Of a stretch of DNA of 64,000 nt, positions 33,776-41,388 are shown piece by piece (the first letter of the stretch is position 1; each line of letters begins with the position of its first letter). This stretch comes from CAVZYN01 sp963779515 (lineage in GTDB: Bacteria > Pseudomonadota > Alphaproteobacteria > Rhizobiales > Hyphomicrobiaceae). The translations under genes and the position numbers were made by a program. The stretch spans positions 1 through 64,000 of the forward strand of contig CAVZYN010000012.1 of the NCBI GenBank assembly GCA_963779515.1. The letters are read 5' to 3'. The notes under the pieces are model-generated. The model made no database searches. It was not told where the DNA came from and was given only the letters and a program-made list of their open reading frames with translations.

Positions 33776-35278
33776 CTACTCTGTGAACACCACTTCCCGG
33801 CTCTTGCGGATCGACGGCAGCAGGGCAATCGTGATCAGGATCACGGACAGCGCCAGCAACGTCGCCGCCAGGGGCCGGTTTATGAAAGTCATGAACGACC
33901 CGCGCGAAATCACCAGGGCCTGACGCAGTTTCTCTTCCATTAAGCGCCCAAGCACAAAGCCCAGTAGCATCGGCGCCGGCTCGAACCCGAACTTAATCAG
34001 CGCGTAGCCGAAGAGGCCGAACGCCGCCGTCAGCAAGACGTCGACGGGGGCGTTGTTCACGGAGTAGATGCCGATGCAGCAGAACAGCACGATCGCCGGG
34101 AACATCAGGCGGTACGGCACCTTCAGCAGCCGGACCCAGAGGCCGATCAGCGGCAGGTTGATGATCAGCAGCATCAGGTTGCCAATCCACATGGAGGCGA
34201 TCATGCCCCAGAACAGGTTCGGCTGCTTGGTAATGATCTGCGGGCCCGGCACGATGCCGTGAATGGTCATGGCGCCAACCATCAGCGCCATCACGGCGTT
34301 GGGCGGGATGCCGAGGGTCAGAAGCGGGATGAAGGCCGTTTGCGCGCCGGCATTATTAGCGGATTCAGGTCCGGCGACGCCCTCGATCGCGCCCTTGCCA
34401 AAACGGGTGGGGTCCTTGGCGATCTTCTTTTCGACCGTATAGGACGCGAACGGCCCGAGTACGGCGCCGTTGCCCGGCAGCAGCCCCAGGAACGAGCCGA
34501 TGAACGTGCCGCGCATGATGGGCGCGAACGACTGCTTCATATCGGCCATGCTCGGCAGAAGCCGGCCGATCTTGGCGTGCACGACGTCGCGCAATTCCGG
34601 GTTCTCGAGATTGCGCAGGATTTCGGCAAAACCGAACATGCCCATCGCGATCACTGCGAAATCGAGCCCATCGGAGATTTCCGGCCAGCCAAACGTCAGT
34701 CGCTCTTCGCCCGTCTCGAGATCGGTGCCAACGGTCGACAGCAAGATCCCCATGATGATCATGGCCAGCGCCTTCAGCACCGAGCCGCGCGCCAGAATCA
34801 CGGCGAACATCAGGCCGAGCACCATCAGCGCGAAATAGTCGGCAGGTCCGAACAGTAACGCCAGTTTGGTCAGCGGCGCGCCCAAGGCGGCGATGACCAG
34901 CGTCGCAATGGTGCCGGCGATGAACGACCCGATCGCCGCCATGCCGAGCGCCACGCCGGCGCGACCCTGGCGTGCCATCTGGTGGCCGTCGAGCGTGGTC
35001 ACGACCGCCGTCGCTTCACCTGGAATGTTGACCAGGATCGCCGTCGTCGAACCGCCGTATTGGGCACCGTAGTAGATGCCCGCGAGCATGATCAACGCGC
35101 CGACCGGCGGCAGGCCGAAAGTGATCGGCAGCAGCATGGCGATGGTCGCGATCGGCCCGACGCCCGGCAGAACGCCGACGAGGGTTCCGATCAAGCAACC
35201 GAGGAAGCACAGCGCGAGATTCTGCCACGTCATGGCGACCGCCATGCCGAGCGACAGGTTGGAATAGAGTTCGAACAT
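33776..35278 (-). CDS. tctA: tripartite tricarboxylate transporter large permease
   Basis: 500 residues, about 12 helices, with the TctA signature: GCLIGTLVGVLPGVGPIATIA near the N-terminus, AGIYYGAQYGGSTTAILVNIPGEATAVVTTLDGHQMARQGRAG, and the second conserved repeat GSFLGLLPGNGAVLGPFASY with GVAGPESANNAGAQTAFIPLLTLGIP. This is the membrane core of the TTT family of importers for citrate and other carboxylates. Only tctB accompanies it (11 bases upstream); no tctC binding-protein gene is in the window, so it must borrow one encoded elsewhere. Confidence 0.95.
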   Translation of the reverse strand: MFELYSNLSLGMAVAMTWQNLALCFLGCLIGTLVGVLPGVGPIATIAMLLPITFGLPPVGALIMLAGIYYGAQYGGSTTAILVNIPGEATAVVTTLDGHQMARQGRAGVALGMAAIGSFIAGTIATLVIAALGAPLTKLALLFGPADYFALMVLGLMFAVILARGSVLKALAMIIMGILLSTVGTDLETGEERLTFGWPEISDGLDFAVIAMGMFGFAEILRNLENPELRDVVHAKIGRLLPSMADMKQSFAPIMRGTFIGSFLGLLPGNGAVLGPFASYTVEKKIAKDPTRFGKGAIEGVAGPESANNAGAQTAFIPLLTLGIPPNAVMALMVGAMTIHGIVPGPQIITKQPNLFWGMIASMWIGNLMLLIINLPLIGLWVRLLKVPYRLMFPAIVLFCCIGIYSVNNAPVDVLLTAAFGLFGYALIKFGFEPAPMLLGFVLGRLMEEKLRQALVISRGSFMTFINRPLAATLLALSVILITIALLPSIRKSREVVFTE

Positions 35279-35289
35279 CGTCGCGCCCC

Positions 35290-35859
35290 TTATCGGCCAA
35301 AGAGACCGAAGACGAATTTCTTGATCGCAATTTTTGCAGTGATGTAGACGTCATTCAGCGGACCCATCAGGCCCAGCGGATCGAAAGGGATCGGCAGACC
35401 CAGCATCTCCTTGAACAGGAGCCCGCAAAGCGTCACCAGGATCACGGCGTAGATCACCAGCTCGACGAGGCGGCTCTCCTTGTCGGCGAGGCCGGAGATG
35501 ATCACGGCAAGCGGGCCGGCGACGACGAGGCCTAGCGGCCGTATCGACGCGGCAAACACCAGCACCGCGCCGAGCACGAAAAACATCCCCCGGATCGACC
35601 AAGCGTCCATGCGGTCACGCACCGACGTGAGCCCCTGCACGACGAGCATCAGTCCGAACGCGGCGACGATCGTCGCGGTGACTTTCGGCATCAGGCCGGG
35701 ACCGATGCCCGAGAGCTGTCCGAAGTTGAGTTTGTAACCGCCGAGCCAAGCGATGGCCGCCAAGGCGATCAGGAACAGCCCGGCACCGACTTCGCGCGCG
35801 ATGCCCCCGGCATGCGCACGATCTTGCTGGGCATTGCTGCCCGGCGTCTGTGGTGACAT
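35290..35859 (-). CDS. tctB: tripartite tricarboxylate transporter small membrane subunit
   Basis: 189 residues with four hydrophobic helices (about 22-40, 52-70, 86-120, 130-160) and family-like YKLNFGQLSGIGPGLMPKVTATIVAAFGLML and KEMLGLPIPFDPLGL. Partners tctA. The long hydrophilic N-terminus (SPQTPGSNAQQDRAHAGG) is variable in the family. Divergent from the enoyl-CoA hydratase gene over 252 bases that should carry both promoters; the tctBA unit ends at tctA. Confidence 0.88.
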   Translation of the reverse strand: MSPQTPGSNAQQDRAHAGGIAREVGAGLFLIALAAIAWLGGYKLNFGQLSGIGPGLMPKVTATIVAAFGLMLVVQGLTSVRDRMDAWSIRGMFFVLGAVLVFAASIRPLGLVVAGPLAVIISGLADKESRLVELVIYAVILVTLCGLLFKEMLGLPIPFDPLGLMGPLNDVYITAKIAIKKFVFGLFGR

Positions 35860-36111
35860 CTGACCTCCCCGGCCGTAACGGAACGCAAAGTTGGCTTGAG
35901 TTTCTTTGACTTGTGACAGGATCGAGCCCGCGCGCTCTAGCTACACTGCCGGACCGGCGACCGTCCATGGGATTTTGGCCGCTGGACCATTGGCTCAGCG
36001 GTTTCCATGGCGGGTGTGGCATGCCCAATCGTGGCCGCGGCGAGTGGACCGGGTGCATGCACCGATGCCATAACTGGCCTCCCGACAACTGCTACCCGGA
36101 TCTACTGCCCC

Positions 36112-36900
36112 ATGACCACCGCCCCTCCCGAACTGATCTACGAGATCGCCGACGGCATCGGCGTCATCACACTCAACCGGCCCGAGGCGCGCAACGCCCT
36201 CACGTTCGGGATGTATGACCGGCTAGTGGAAATCTGCGACGGCTTGAAGATCGGCGGTCCCGTCAAGGCGCTGATCATCACCGGAGCCGGCGGCAAGGCG
36301 TTCGCGGCGGGAACGGACATCTCTCAATTCCGCGCCTTCAAGACGCCCGAACAAGGCATCGGCTACGAGAAGCGGGCGGATGAAATCTTCAAGGCGATCG
36401 AGGCCTGCCCGATCCCGATCATCGCGGCGATCTCGGGCGCCTGCACGGGCGGCGGCGCGGGGATCTCCGCTTGCTGCGACATTCGCCTCGGCACGCGCGA
36501 CATGAAGTGGGGATTTCCGATCGCCCGCACGCTCGGAAATTGCCTGTCGGCTGCGACGCTCAAACGGCTGGTGGCTTTGCTCGGCCAATCCAAAACCGTC
36601 GATCTGCTCTTCACGTCGCGGCTGATGGAGGCGGACGAGGCGCTGGCTTGCGGCCTCGTCAAAGAGCTGCATGCCGATCACGCCGCGGTTCTCGCGCGGG
36701 CGCATGCCATGGCGAAGGAGATCGCGGGCTTTGCGCCGCTCACACTCAGCGTGACGAAAGAACTCTTGCGGCGCTTGCGCGCGCAAGGCGATGCGGTCGA
36801 CGACCACGATCTGGTCGCCAAGATCTATACCAGCGCCGACTTCCGCGAAGGGCTCGAGAGCTTCCTCGCGAAACGCAAGCCGAACTGGCAAGGCCGCTGA
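36112..36900 (+). CDS. enoyl-CoA hydratase/isomerase family protein
   Basis: 262 residues with the crotonase fold: GVITLNRPEARNALTFGMYD, ALIITGAGGKAFAAGTDISQF (oxyanion-hole block) and AAISGACTGGGAGISACCDIRLG (second oxyanion Gly), then GFPIARTLGNCLSAATLKRLV and EALACGLVKEL. The usual catalytic Glu of hydratases near the PEIKLG position is replaced by ...GFPIARTLG, so the reaction may differ from simple hydration. Start ATG 36112 is chosen over in-frame 36007 because conserved sequence begins within ten residues. Convergent with the dioxygenase gene (3-base gap). Confidence 0.88.
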   Translation: MTTAPPELIYEIADGIGVITLNRPEARNALTFGMYDRLVEICDGLKIGGPVKALIITGAGGKAFAAGTDISQFRAFKTPEQGIGYEKRADEIFKAIEACPIPIIAAISGACTGGGAGISACCDIRLGTRDMKWGFPIARTLGNCLSAATLKRLVALLGQSKTVDLLFTSRLMEADEALACGLVKELHADHAAVLARAHAMAKEIAGFAPLTLSVTKELLRRLRAQGDAVDDHDLVAKIYTSADFREGLESFLAKRKPNWQGR

Positions 36901-36903
36901 CGT

Positions 36904-37566
36904 CTATCCAAGCACCAGATCGAATTTTGCGGCAAACGCACCCGGCTCGACGCCGTCAGCCGGATCGAAGCGCGCGATCACGCTGTCGCGCTGGCGTGGG
37001 TCGCGAATGCCGTTGAGCACGCCATCGCGCTCATTCTGCTGCTCGCCGAACACATAGAGCTGTGTGACGAGTGCCGCGCCGCCCGCACGCGCAACCTTGA
37101 AATGAATGTGCGGTGTGCGGCCCGGATAGGCGACGGGCTTGATCGTGCGGAACGTGTAGCGTCCCGAGGCGTCGGTCAGCGCGCGGCCGCGTCCCTGAAA
37201 CCCTTTGTCAACGCTGCGCGATCCGCGTTCGTCGCGCGGATGGCGATAGACGCCCTTGGCATCACATTGCCAAATCTCGACCGTCGCGTCCTTGATCGGC
37301 TGGCCCGCGAGATCCAAGACGCGGCCTTCGACGTGTGCCACCTGCCCCAGCGCCTTGGCTGCCTCGCCTTGCACGACGACCAGATCGTTGTCGGCGTCGC
37401 CGGCCCAACTGACAGGATAGAAGGGCCCTTCGGTCTGCCGCGGGGTTGCGAGGCGCGTCTCTTGCGCCCGCAGCATGCCGCCCGGCAGCACCACTGCCGC
37501 CACCGCCGAAGCCGCGCCCATGACAATCGTCCGGCGTCCAATCCAAGGCGTTGCGATCCACGTCAT
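36904..37566 (-). CDS. exported intradiol ring-cleavage dioxygenase-like protein
   Basis: 220 residues related to protocatechuate 3,4-dioxygenase and catechol 1,2-dioxygenase. Seen: TEGPFYPVSW, ATVEIWQCDAKGVYRHPRDE, GRALTDASGRYTFRTIKP and AYPGRTPHIHFKVAR. The four non-haem Fe(III) ligands expected for the family are present as Y107, Y147, H153 and H155. The N-terminus IGRRTIVMGAASAVAAVVLPGGMLRAQ reads as a Tat signal, so it should fold in the cytoplasm with iron and be exported, unlike cytoplasmic ring-cleavage enzymes. Substrate uncertain; no beta-ketoadipate genes adjoin it. Confidence 0.88.
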   Translation of the reverse strand: MTWIATPWIGRRTIVMGAASAVAAVVLPGGMLRAQETRLATPRQTEGPFYPVSWAGDADNDLVVVQGEAAKALGQVAHVEGRVLDLAGQPIKDATVEIWQCDAKGVYRHPRDERGSRSVDKGFQGRGRALTDASGRYTFRTIKPVAYPGRTPHIHFKVARAGGAALVTQLYVFGEQQNERDGVLNGIRDPRQRDSVIARFDPADGVEPGAFAAKFDLVLG

Positions 37567-37772
37567 CCGCCACCATCCTTGCCGCTATTCCGGCTCTGGC
37601 CCCGCCGTTTCAGTTGCTTCAACGGGCGACTCTATCCATTTCCGGCGGCGCTTGGACTGCAGTTGCGATCACGTTCGATTGAACCGGTCCCCTGCGTTCG
37701 GCACATTTGAGTTCCGCTGGCACCTCCGTTAGACCTGGGGAGATACGATTAGGCGCACGCATAGGATGGGTC

Positions 37773-38669
37773 ATGGCACGCATTGCGGTTATCGGACTTG
37801 GCAACATGGGCGCGCCCATGGCCGGAAATCTCGTGAAGAAGGGGCATCAGGTCTTCGGCTTCGATCTCGTCAGAGCCAATCTCGACGACGGCGTGAAGCG
37901 TGGCGTGACGGCCGCCGCCTCCGCCGCTGACGCCGCCAAGGGCGCCGATGCCGTCATCACGATGCTGCCAGCCGGCAAGGACACGGTCGCGGTCTACGAA
38001 AAAGCTGGCGTGCTCGAAGCGGCATCGAAAGGCACGGCCTTCATCGACTGCTCGACGATCGACGTTACCTCGGCGCGGCGCGCGCACGAGCTCGCAACCG
38101 CCAAGGGCATGCTGGCGCTCGACAGTCCCGTTTCGGGCGGGGTCGCAGGTGCCGAAGCCGCGACGCTGACGCTGATGGCGGGCGGCAGCAAGACCGCGTT
38201 CGATAAGGCCAAGCCGATCCTCGAAGGCGTGGGCAAACGCGTGGTCCACTGCGGCGATGCGGGCGCGGGCCAGGCCGCGAAAATCTGCAACAACATGATG
38301 CTCGGCATTTCCATGCTCGGCGTATGCGAGGGCTTCACGCTTGCCGAAAAGCTCGGCCTTTCGCCGCAAGCGCTGTTCGATGTTGCCTCCACCTCCTCGG
38401 GACAGAGCTGGGCGATGATGAACCACTGCCCGGTCCCGGGCCTGGTGCCGACGGCGCCGTCGAACAACGGCTACAAGCCGGGCTTTGCCGCCGCGCTGAT
38501 GCTGAAAGATCTGATGCTCGCGCAGGAGGCCGCGCGCGCCTCGGGGGCTGCGACGCCGATGGGGGCGGAAGCCGCGCAGCTGTTCCAGCTCTTCGTCGCC
38601 AATGGCAACGCGGGTGTCGACTACACCGGCATCATCAATTTTCTTCGTGGCGCAAAGGGGACGGCATGA
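37773..38669 (+). CDS. 3-hydroxyisobutyrate dehydrogenase-family oxidoreductase
   Basis: 298 residues: Rossmann loop AVIGLGNMGAPMAGNLVKKGH at the N-terminus, FIDCSTIDVTSARR, LDSPVSGGVAGAEAATLTLMAGG and GAGQAAKICNNMMLG with the catalytic Lys K170 and Asn. The C-terminal helix domain is full length. ATG 37773 is selected over upstream in-frame codons because the Rossmann loop starts at residue 4. The family includes HIBADH of valine catabolism (mmsB) and tartronate semialdehyde reductase; substrate not readable. Overlaps the HAD gene by four bases (ATGA at 38666-38669). Confidence 0.93.
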   Translation: MARIAVIGLGNMGAPMAGNLVKKGHQVFGFDLVRANLDDGVKRGVTAAASAADAAKGADAVITMLPAGKDTVAVYEKAGVLEAASKGTAFIDCSTIDVTSARRAHELATAKGMLALDSPVSGGVAGAEAATLTLMAGGSKTAFDKAKPILEGVGKRVVHCGDAGAGQAAKICNNMMLGISMLGVCEGFTLAEKLGLSPQALFDVASTSSGQSWAMMNHCPVPGLVPTAPSNNGYKPGFAAALMLKDLMLAQEAARASGAATPMGAEAAQLFQLFVANGNAGVDYTGIINFLRGAKGTA

Positions 38670-39325
38670 GCGGGCTCTATGTCTTCGACGCTTATGGCAC
38701 GCTGTTCGACGTGCATGCGGCCGCGCTGCGCCACAAAGACGAGATCGGCGCCAGTTGGGACAAGTTCTCGCAGACGTGGCGGCAGAAGCATCTCGAGTAT
38801 TCCTGGATCCACGCGCAGACCGGCCGCATGGTGCCGTTCTGGACGCTGACCGAGCGCAGCCTCGACTTCGCGGCCGCCTCTGTCGGCGGCATTCCGCCAG
38901 CGACGCGGGATAAGCTGCTCGCCTCGTTCCGGACGATGCAGTCGTACTCCGAGGTGCGCGAGGTTCTGGAGGCACTGAAGGCGCGCGGCGCCAAGCTTGC
39001 AATCCTCTCCAATGGCGATCCCGACATGCTCGCCGACGCAATCACATCCGCCGAACTCGACGGCGTGCTCGATGCCGCGATCTCGATCCAGGGCGCGGGC
39101 ATCTTCAAACCCGCAATGCGCGTCTATCAGCTCGTGCTCGACCGCTTCGGCGGCACGCCCGCCGGCGTTACTTTCATGTCTTCGAACCGGTGGGATATCG
39201 CTGGCGCCAAGGCGTTCGGCTTTCAGTGCGTCTGGATCAATCGTACAGGTGCACCCGACGAGTATCCCGATATGAAGCCCGACGCCGTCGCCAAGGATCT
39301 CCGCGTCCTGCTTGCCGCCACCTGA
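38666..39325 (+). CDS. haloacid dehalogenase type II (HAD family)
   Basis: 219 residues. HAD motif I is FDAYGTLFDVHAA with the nucleophilic Asp at residue 8, motif II LSNGDPDML, motif III IFKPAMRVYQL and motif IV FMSSNRWDIAGAKAFGF, exactly the L-2-haloacid dehalogenase arrangement (VFDAYGTLFD, SNGxP, KPxPxVY, SSNxWDxxGA). Likely hydrolytic removal of halogen from 2-haloalkanoic acids, or another small acid as in many orthologues. Coupled to the upstream dehydrogenase by ATGA overlap. Confidence 0.92.
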   Translation: MSGLYVFDAYGTLFDVHAAALRHKDEIGASWDKFSQTWRQKHLEYSWIHAQTGRMVPFWTLTERSLDFAAASVGGIPPATRDKLLASFRTMQSYSEVREVLEALKARGAKLAILSNGDPDMLADAITSAELDGVLDAAISIQGAGIFKPAMRVYQLVLDRFGGTPAGVTFMSSNRWDIAGAKAFGFQCVWINRTGAPDEYPDMKPDAVAKDLRVLLAAT

Positions 39326-39334
39326 GGATCACAC

Positions 39335-40089
39335 ATGGCCATCGTCGACTACTACATGTCGCTCAACAGCCCGTGGACCTATCTCGGCTCGGCGCGCTTT
39401 GCGGCGATGGCAAGCAGCACGGCGCAACGGTGCGCGTGAAGCCGACCAACTTCGGCGAGGTGTTCTCCAAGACCGGCGGCCTGCCGCTGCCGAAGCGGTC
39501 GCCCGAGCGGCAGGCCTATCGCCTGATGGACATGAAGCGCTGGCGCGATCAGTTGAAGATGCCGATCAACGTGCAGCCGAAGTTCTTTCCGACGGATGAA
39601 AAGCCCGCGACGCGTCTCGTGATCGCGGCCGCGCTCCAAGGTCTCGATGCGCATGCGCTCGCGACGGAACTCGGCCGCGCGCTGTGGGAGCGCGAGGAGA
39701 ACCACGCCGAGGCCGCGGTGCAAGATGCCGCCGCCAAACGCGCCGGGCTCGACGCCGCCAAGATCCGCGCCGTGGCGCCCTCCGACACCGACCTCGACGC
39801 GATCGTGCATAAGAACACCGAGGAGGCGATCGCACGCGGCGTGTTCGGCGCGCCGAGCTACGTGTTCGCGGACGGCGAGATCTTCTGGGGCCAGGATCGC
39901 CTCGAGTTCGTCGAACGCAAACTCGCCAAAGCGGTGACGCTTTTCGCGAGCCGCAAGACCGCTACTGCTTCCACATGGATGAACCTCAAACCGATCGCCT
40001 CAAGGACGCAGTTGAACAGGCACGGCAGTTGCCGGCCGAAGCGCAGCATGCGCTCGCGATCGAAGTGCTGGACCGGATCGAAGAGTTGA
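39335..40089 (+). pseudogene. 2-hydroxychromene-2-carboxylate isomerase (DsbA/GST-kappa family), frame break
   Basis: N-terminus from ATG 39335 is MAIVDYYMSLNSPWTYLGSARF, the GST-kappa/HCCA isomerase start with the active-site Ser of SPWTYL. That frame stops at about 39439. The rest of the enzyme continues in another frame from about 39412 (HGATVRVKPTNFGEVFSKTGG, ...GVFGAPSYVFADGEIFWGQDRLEFVERKLAK). A one-base change near 39408-39420 restores a full-length protein. After VERKLAK the frame runs on for about 45 residues that do not look like the family and overlap the next gene, so a second shift near 39932 is possible. Nine bases downstream of the HAD gene; naphthalene/chromene-type acid catabolism would fit. 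Confidence 0.8.
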
Positions 40090-40208
40090 AGCGCACGCGG
40101 CATCTTGAATCGGCGATGGGCTCCATCGCATCCAAAACCGTAGTCGCCATGGGTTGGCGACACGTCCAAAATCATCGCCGCACCGCGCATGAACTCGGCG
40201 GTCCTTGA
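39975..40208 (+). CDS. small antitoxin-like protein of a decayed toxin-antitoxin pair
   Basis: 77 residues; the first half (LKDAVEQARQLPAEAQHALAIEVLDRIEEL) is a helix pattern shared with small RelB/ParD-like antitoxin proteins that precede ParE/RelE toxins. Immediately downstream is the tail of such a toxin (40211-40335). The second half (after residue 45) looks unrelated to the first, as if the end of the antitoxin and the start of the toxin were deleted and joined. Assignment is by similarity of pattern and context only. Confidence 0.45.
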   Translation: MDEPQTDRLKDAVEQARQLPAEAQHALAIEVLDRIEELKRTRHLESAMGSIASKTVVAMGWRHVQNHRRTAHELGGP

Positions 40209-40210
40209 CC

Positions 40211-40335
40211 GGCGCGCGAGAGTTTTCTGTGCCCGGACTTCCCTACCTCTCATCTACGTGGGCGTGCCCGCGACCTTGGAGATCGTTGCCGTCTTTCATA
40301 CGGCGCGTGATCCCGACAACAAGCGCCGCCCTTAG
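40211..40335 (+). pseudogene. remnant of a ParE/RelE-family toxin (C-terminal part)
   Basis: Reading across one frame shift near 40250 gives REFSVPGLPYL then IYVGVPATLEIVAVFHTARDPDNKRRP and a TAG at 40333-40335. The Arg..Val.Gly.Pro-Tyr-Leu strand followed by an AVFHTARD strand is the C-terminal signature of ParE/RelE toxins. The N-terminal two thirds are missing, and no start is identifiable, so the toxin is dead. Confidence 0.55.
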
Positions 40336-40653
40336 CGGAGGCCGGGCCTATCCGGCCGGAACGAATCAGCAAGATGCTCGGGTCACTCGCTTTTTTGGGT
40401 TATCCACAGGCGCGATCATGCCCGCGCGAATAAGCCCGGCTCCGGCCCGTTGTCCTATCACTTGCGGCGCTGATGCAATGTAGGTTTCGCGTCAGTCGCA
40501 TCGGTGCCGCGCCAACGTCTCGCTTGTAGCCGCGTCAAGTTTTGTACCTGCGTACCGGACAGTTTGCGTAACGTGTATCGCGTCAGTGTTCTGCGTTTCC
40601 GGATGAGTAGTGCGTAACTGAGTACTGCGTATTGGCCTCGAGACGTCATTTTT

Positions 40654-40685
40654 GACGAGGCCGGCCCCGCCAGGCCGGCCTCGTC
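40654..40685. terminator. bidirectional Rho-independent terminator
   Basis: GACGAGGCCGGCC (40654-40666), loop CCGCCA, then GGCCGGCCTCGTC (40673-40685): a perfect 13-bp GC-rich stem with a 6-base loop. It is followed by TTTCTGTTGTTTTT and preceded by ATTTTT (reading AAAAAT on the other strand), so it can stop transcription from either side, notably from the genes ending near 40335. Confidence 0.75.
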
Positions 40686-40697
40686 TTTCTGTTGTTT

Positions 40698-40779
40698 TTG
40701 CGCGCGGCCGCCCCACCAACCCCGCGCGCGAGATTGTTTGTTGCGCGCGGCCGCCCCACCAACCCCGCGCGCGAGATTG
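40698..40779 (+). repeat. 39-bp tandem direct repeat, two copies
   Basis: Two identical 39-base units, 40698-40736 and 40741-40779, separated by TTTG. Each starts TTGCGCGCGGCCGCCCCACC and ends GCGCGCGAGATTG, and contains the palindromic GCGGCCGC. The unit ends 11 bases before the GTG of a small membrane gene. Confidence 0.85.
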
Positions 40780-40789
40780 GAGTCTACGT

Positions 40790-41050
40790 GTGTTCTTGAC
40801 TGGAATTCTGTTTCTCATCGCGTCATTGGCGCTGCTCGTCTGGGCGATCGCCGTGGCGTTCGACGACACCGGCGAAAGCACGCACGATGATCTCTCTGCC
40901 ATCTCTGATGCGCTTCAAGATGCGCCGGCGCGCGCCACGGAAGACCACGCCACGCGGGCGGATCTCGACGCAGAAGACGCCGGCGCTGCGGATGCTGCCT
41001 CGCGCCGCGCCCAATCGGCCGGTGACACGCGCATTGCGTTGATGGCGTAA
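40790..41050 (+). CDS. small hypothetical membrane-anchored protein
   Basis: 86 residues from GTG 40790, preceded by GGAG at good spacing; an upstream start would translate through the direct repeats. One hydrophobic N-terminal helix (TGILFLIASLALLVWAIAVAF) is followed by an acidic, Ala/Asp-rich tail (DDLSAISDALQDAP, TRADLDAEDAGAADAASRRA) that is probably disordered. No family recognised. Real coding is plausible but not certain. Confidence 0.4.
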   Translation: MFLTGILFLIASLALLVWAIAVAFDDTGESTHDDLSAISDALQDAPARATEDHATRADLDAEDAGAADAASRRAQSAGDTRIALMA

Positions 41051-41388
41051 GCTCGCTCGATCTCGCACATCCTCAGCGCGCTGCGCCGACAAACGAACGC
41101 GCGTCGAAGCACCTCGCTACACGACACAGCACGCCAGTCGCCCACCGCTTTTTGCCATCGCACACCGTCGCGTTTGCGCTGTTTCGCTATGGGCTGGCAC
41201 CGGGTTGGCACGCCGTTGCCAAATGACCGGCGACCTTGGCTGCGGCCGCGCATGGATGAGCGCCGCTGCGCACACGCGGGGCCAATGTTGCAGATGCGAC
41301 GCCCGCCGCCGCAACTCCCGGCTGTACAGAGACCAACCGTTAACGCATATTTAACCAATTGCGGTGTGTGGCGTGGGGGAGTGTGGGG
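41051..41388. other. 338-base intergenic stretch
   Basis: No gene supported on either strand. The last 60 bases are AT-richer (CGTTAACGCATATTTAACCAATTG around 41337-41360) and probably carry the promoter of the TPR-protein gene that follows. No hairpin with a T-run is evident. Confidence 0.4.

Larger units (their letters stand above)
40336..40789. other. gene-poor stretch with a terminator and a 39-bp direct repeat
   Basis: No gene supported over about 450 bases. It holds one perfect DnaA-box-like TTATCCACA (40400-40408), runs of the motifs TGCGTA/CTGAGTACTGCG around 40550-40640, a strong hairpin (40654-40685) and a tandem 39-base repeat (40698-40779). The neighbourhood of a decayed toxin-antitoxin pair suggests an accessory or recombined region. 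Confidence 0.5.

Noticed and set aside
40400..40408. Perfect DnaA-box-like TTATCCACA in a gene-poor region, considered as a replication origin.
   Set aside because: Only one box, no cluster, no AT-rich unwinding region and no dnaA, parAB or gidA-type neighbours.
40650..40790. Two repeats considered as a CRISPR array.
   Set aside because: Only two units, 4-base spacer, no cas genes; a tandem duplication is a simpler reading.
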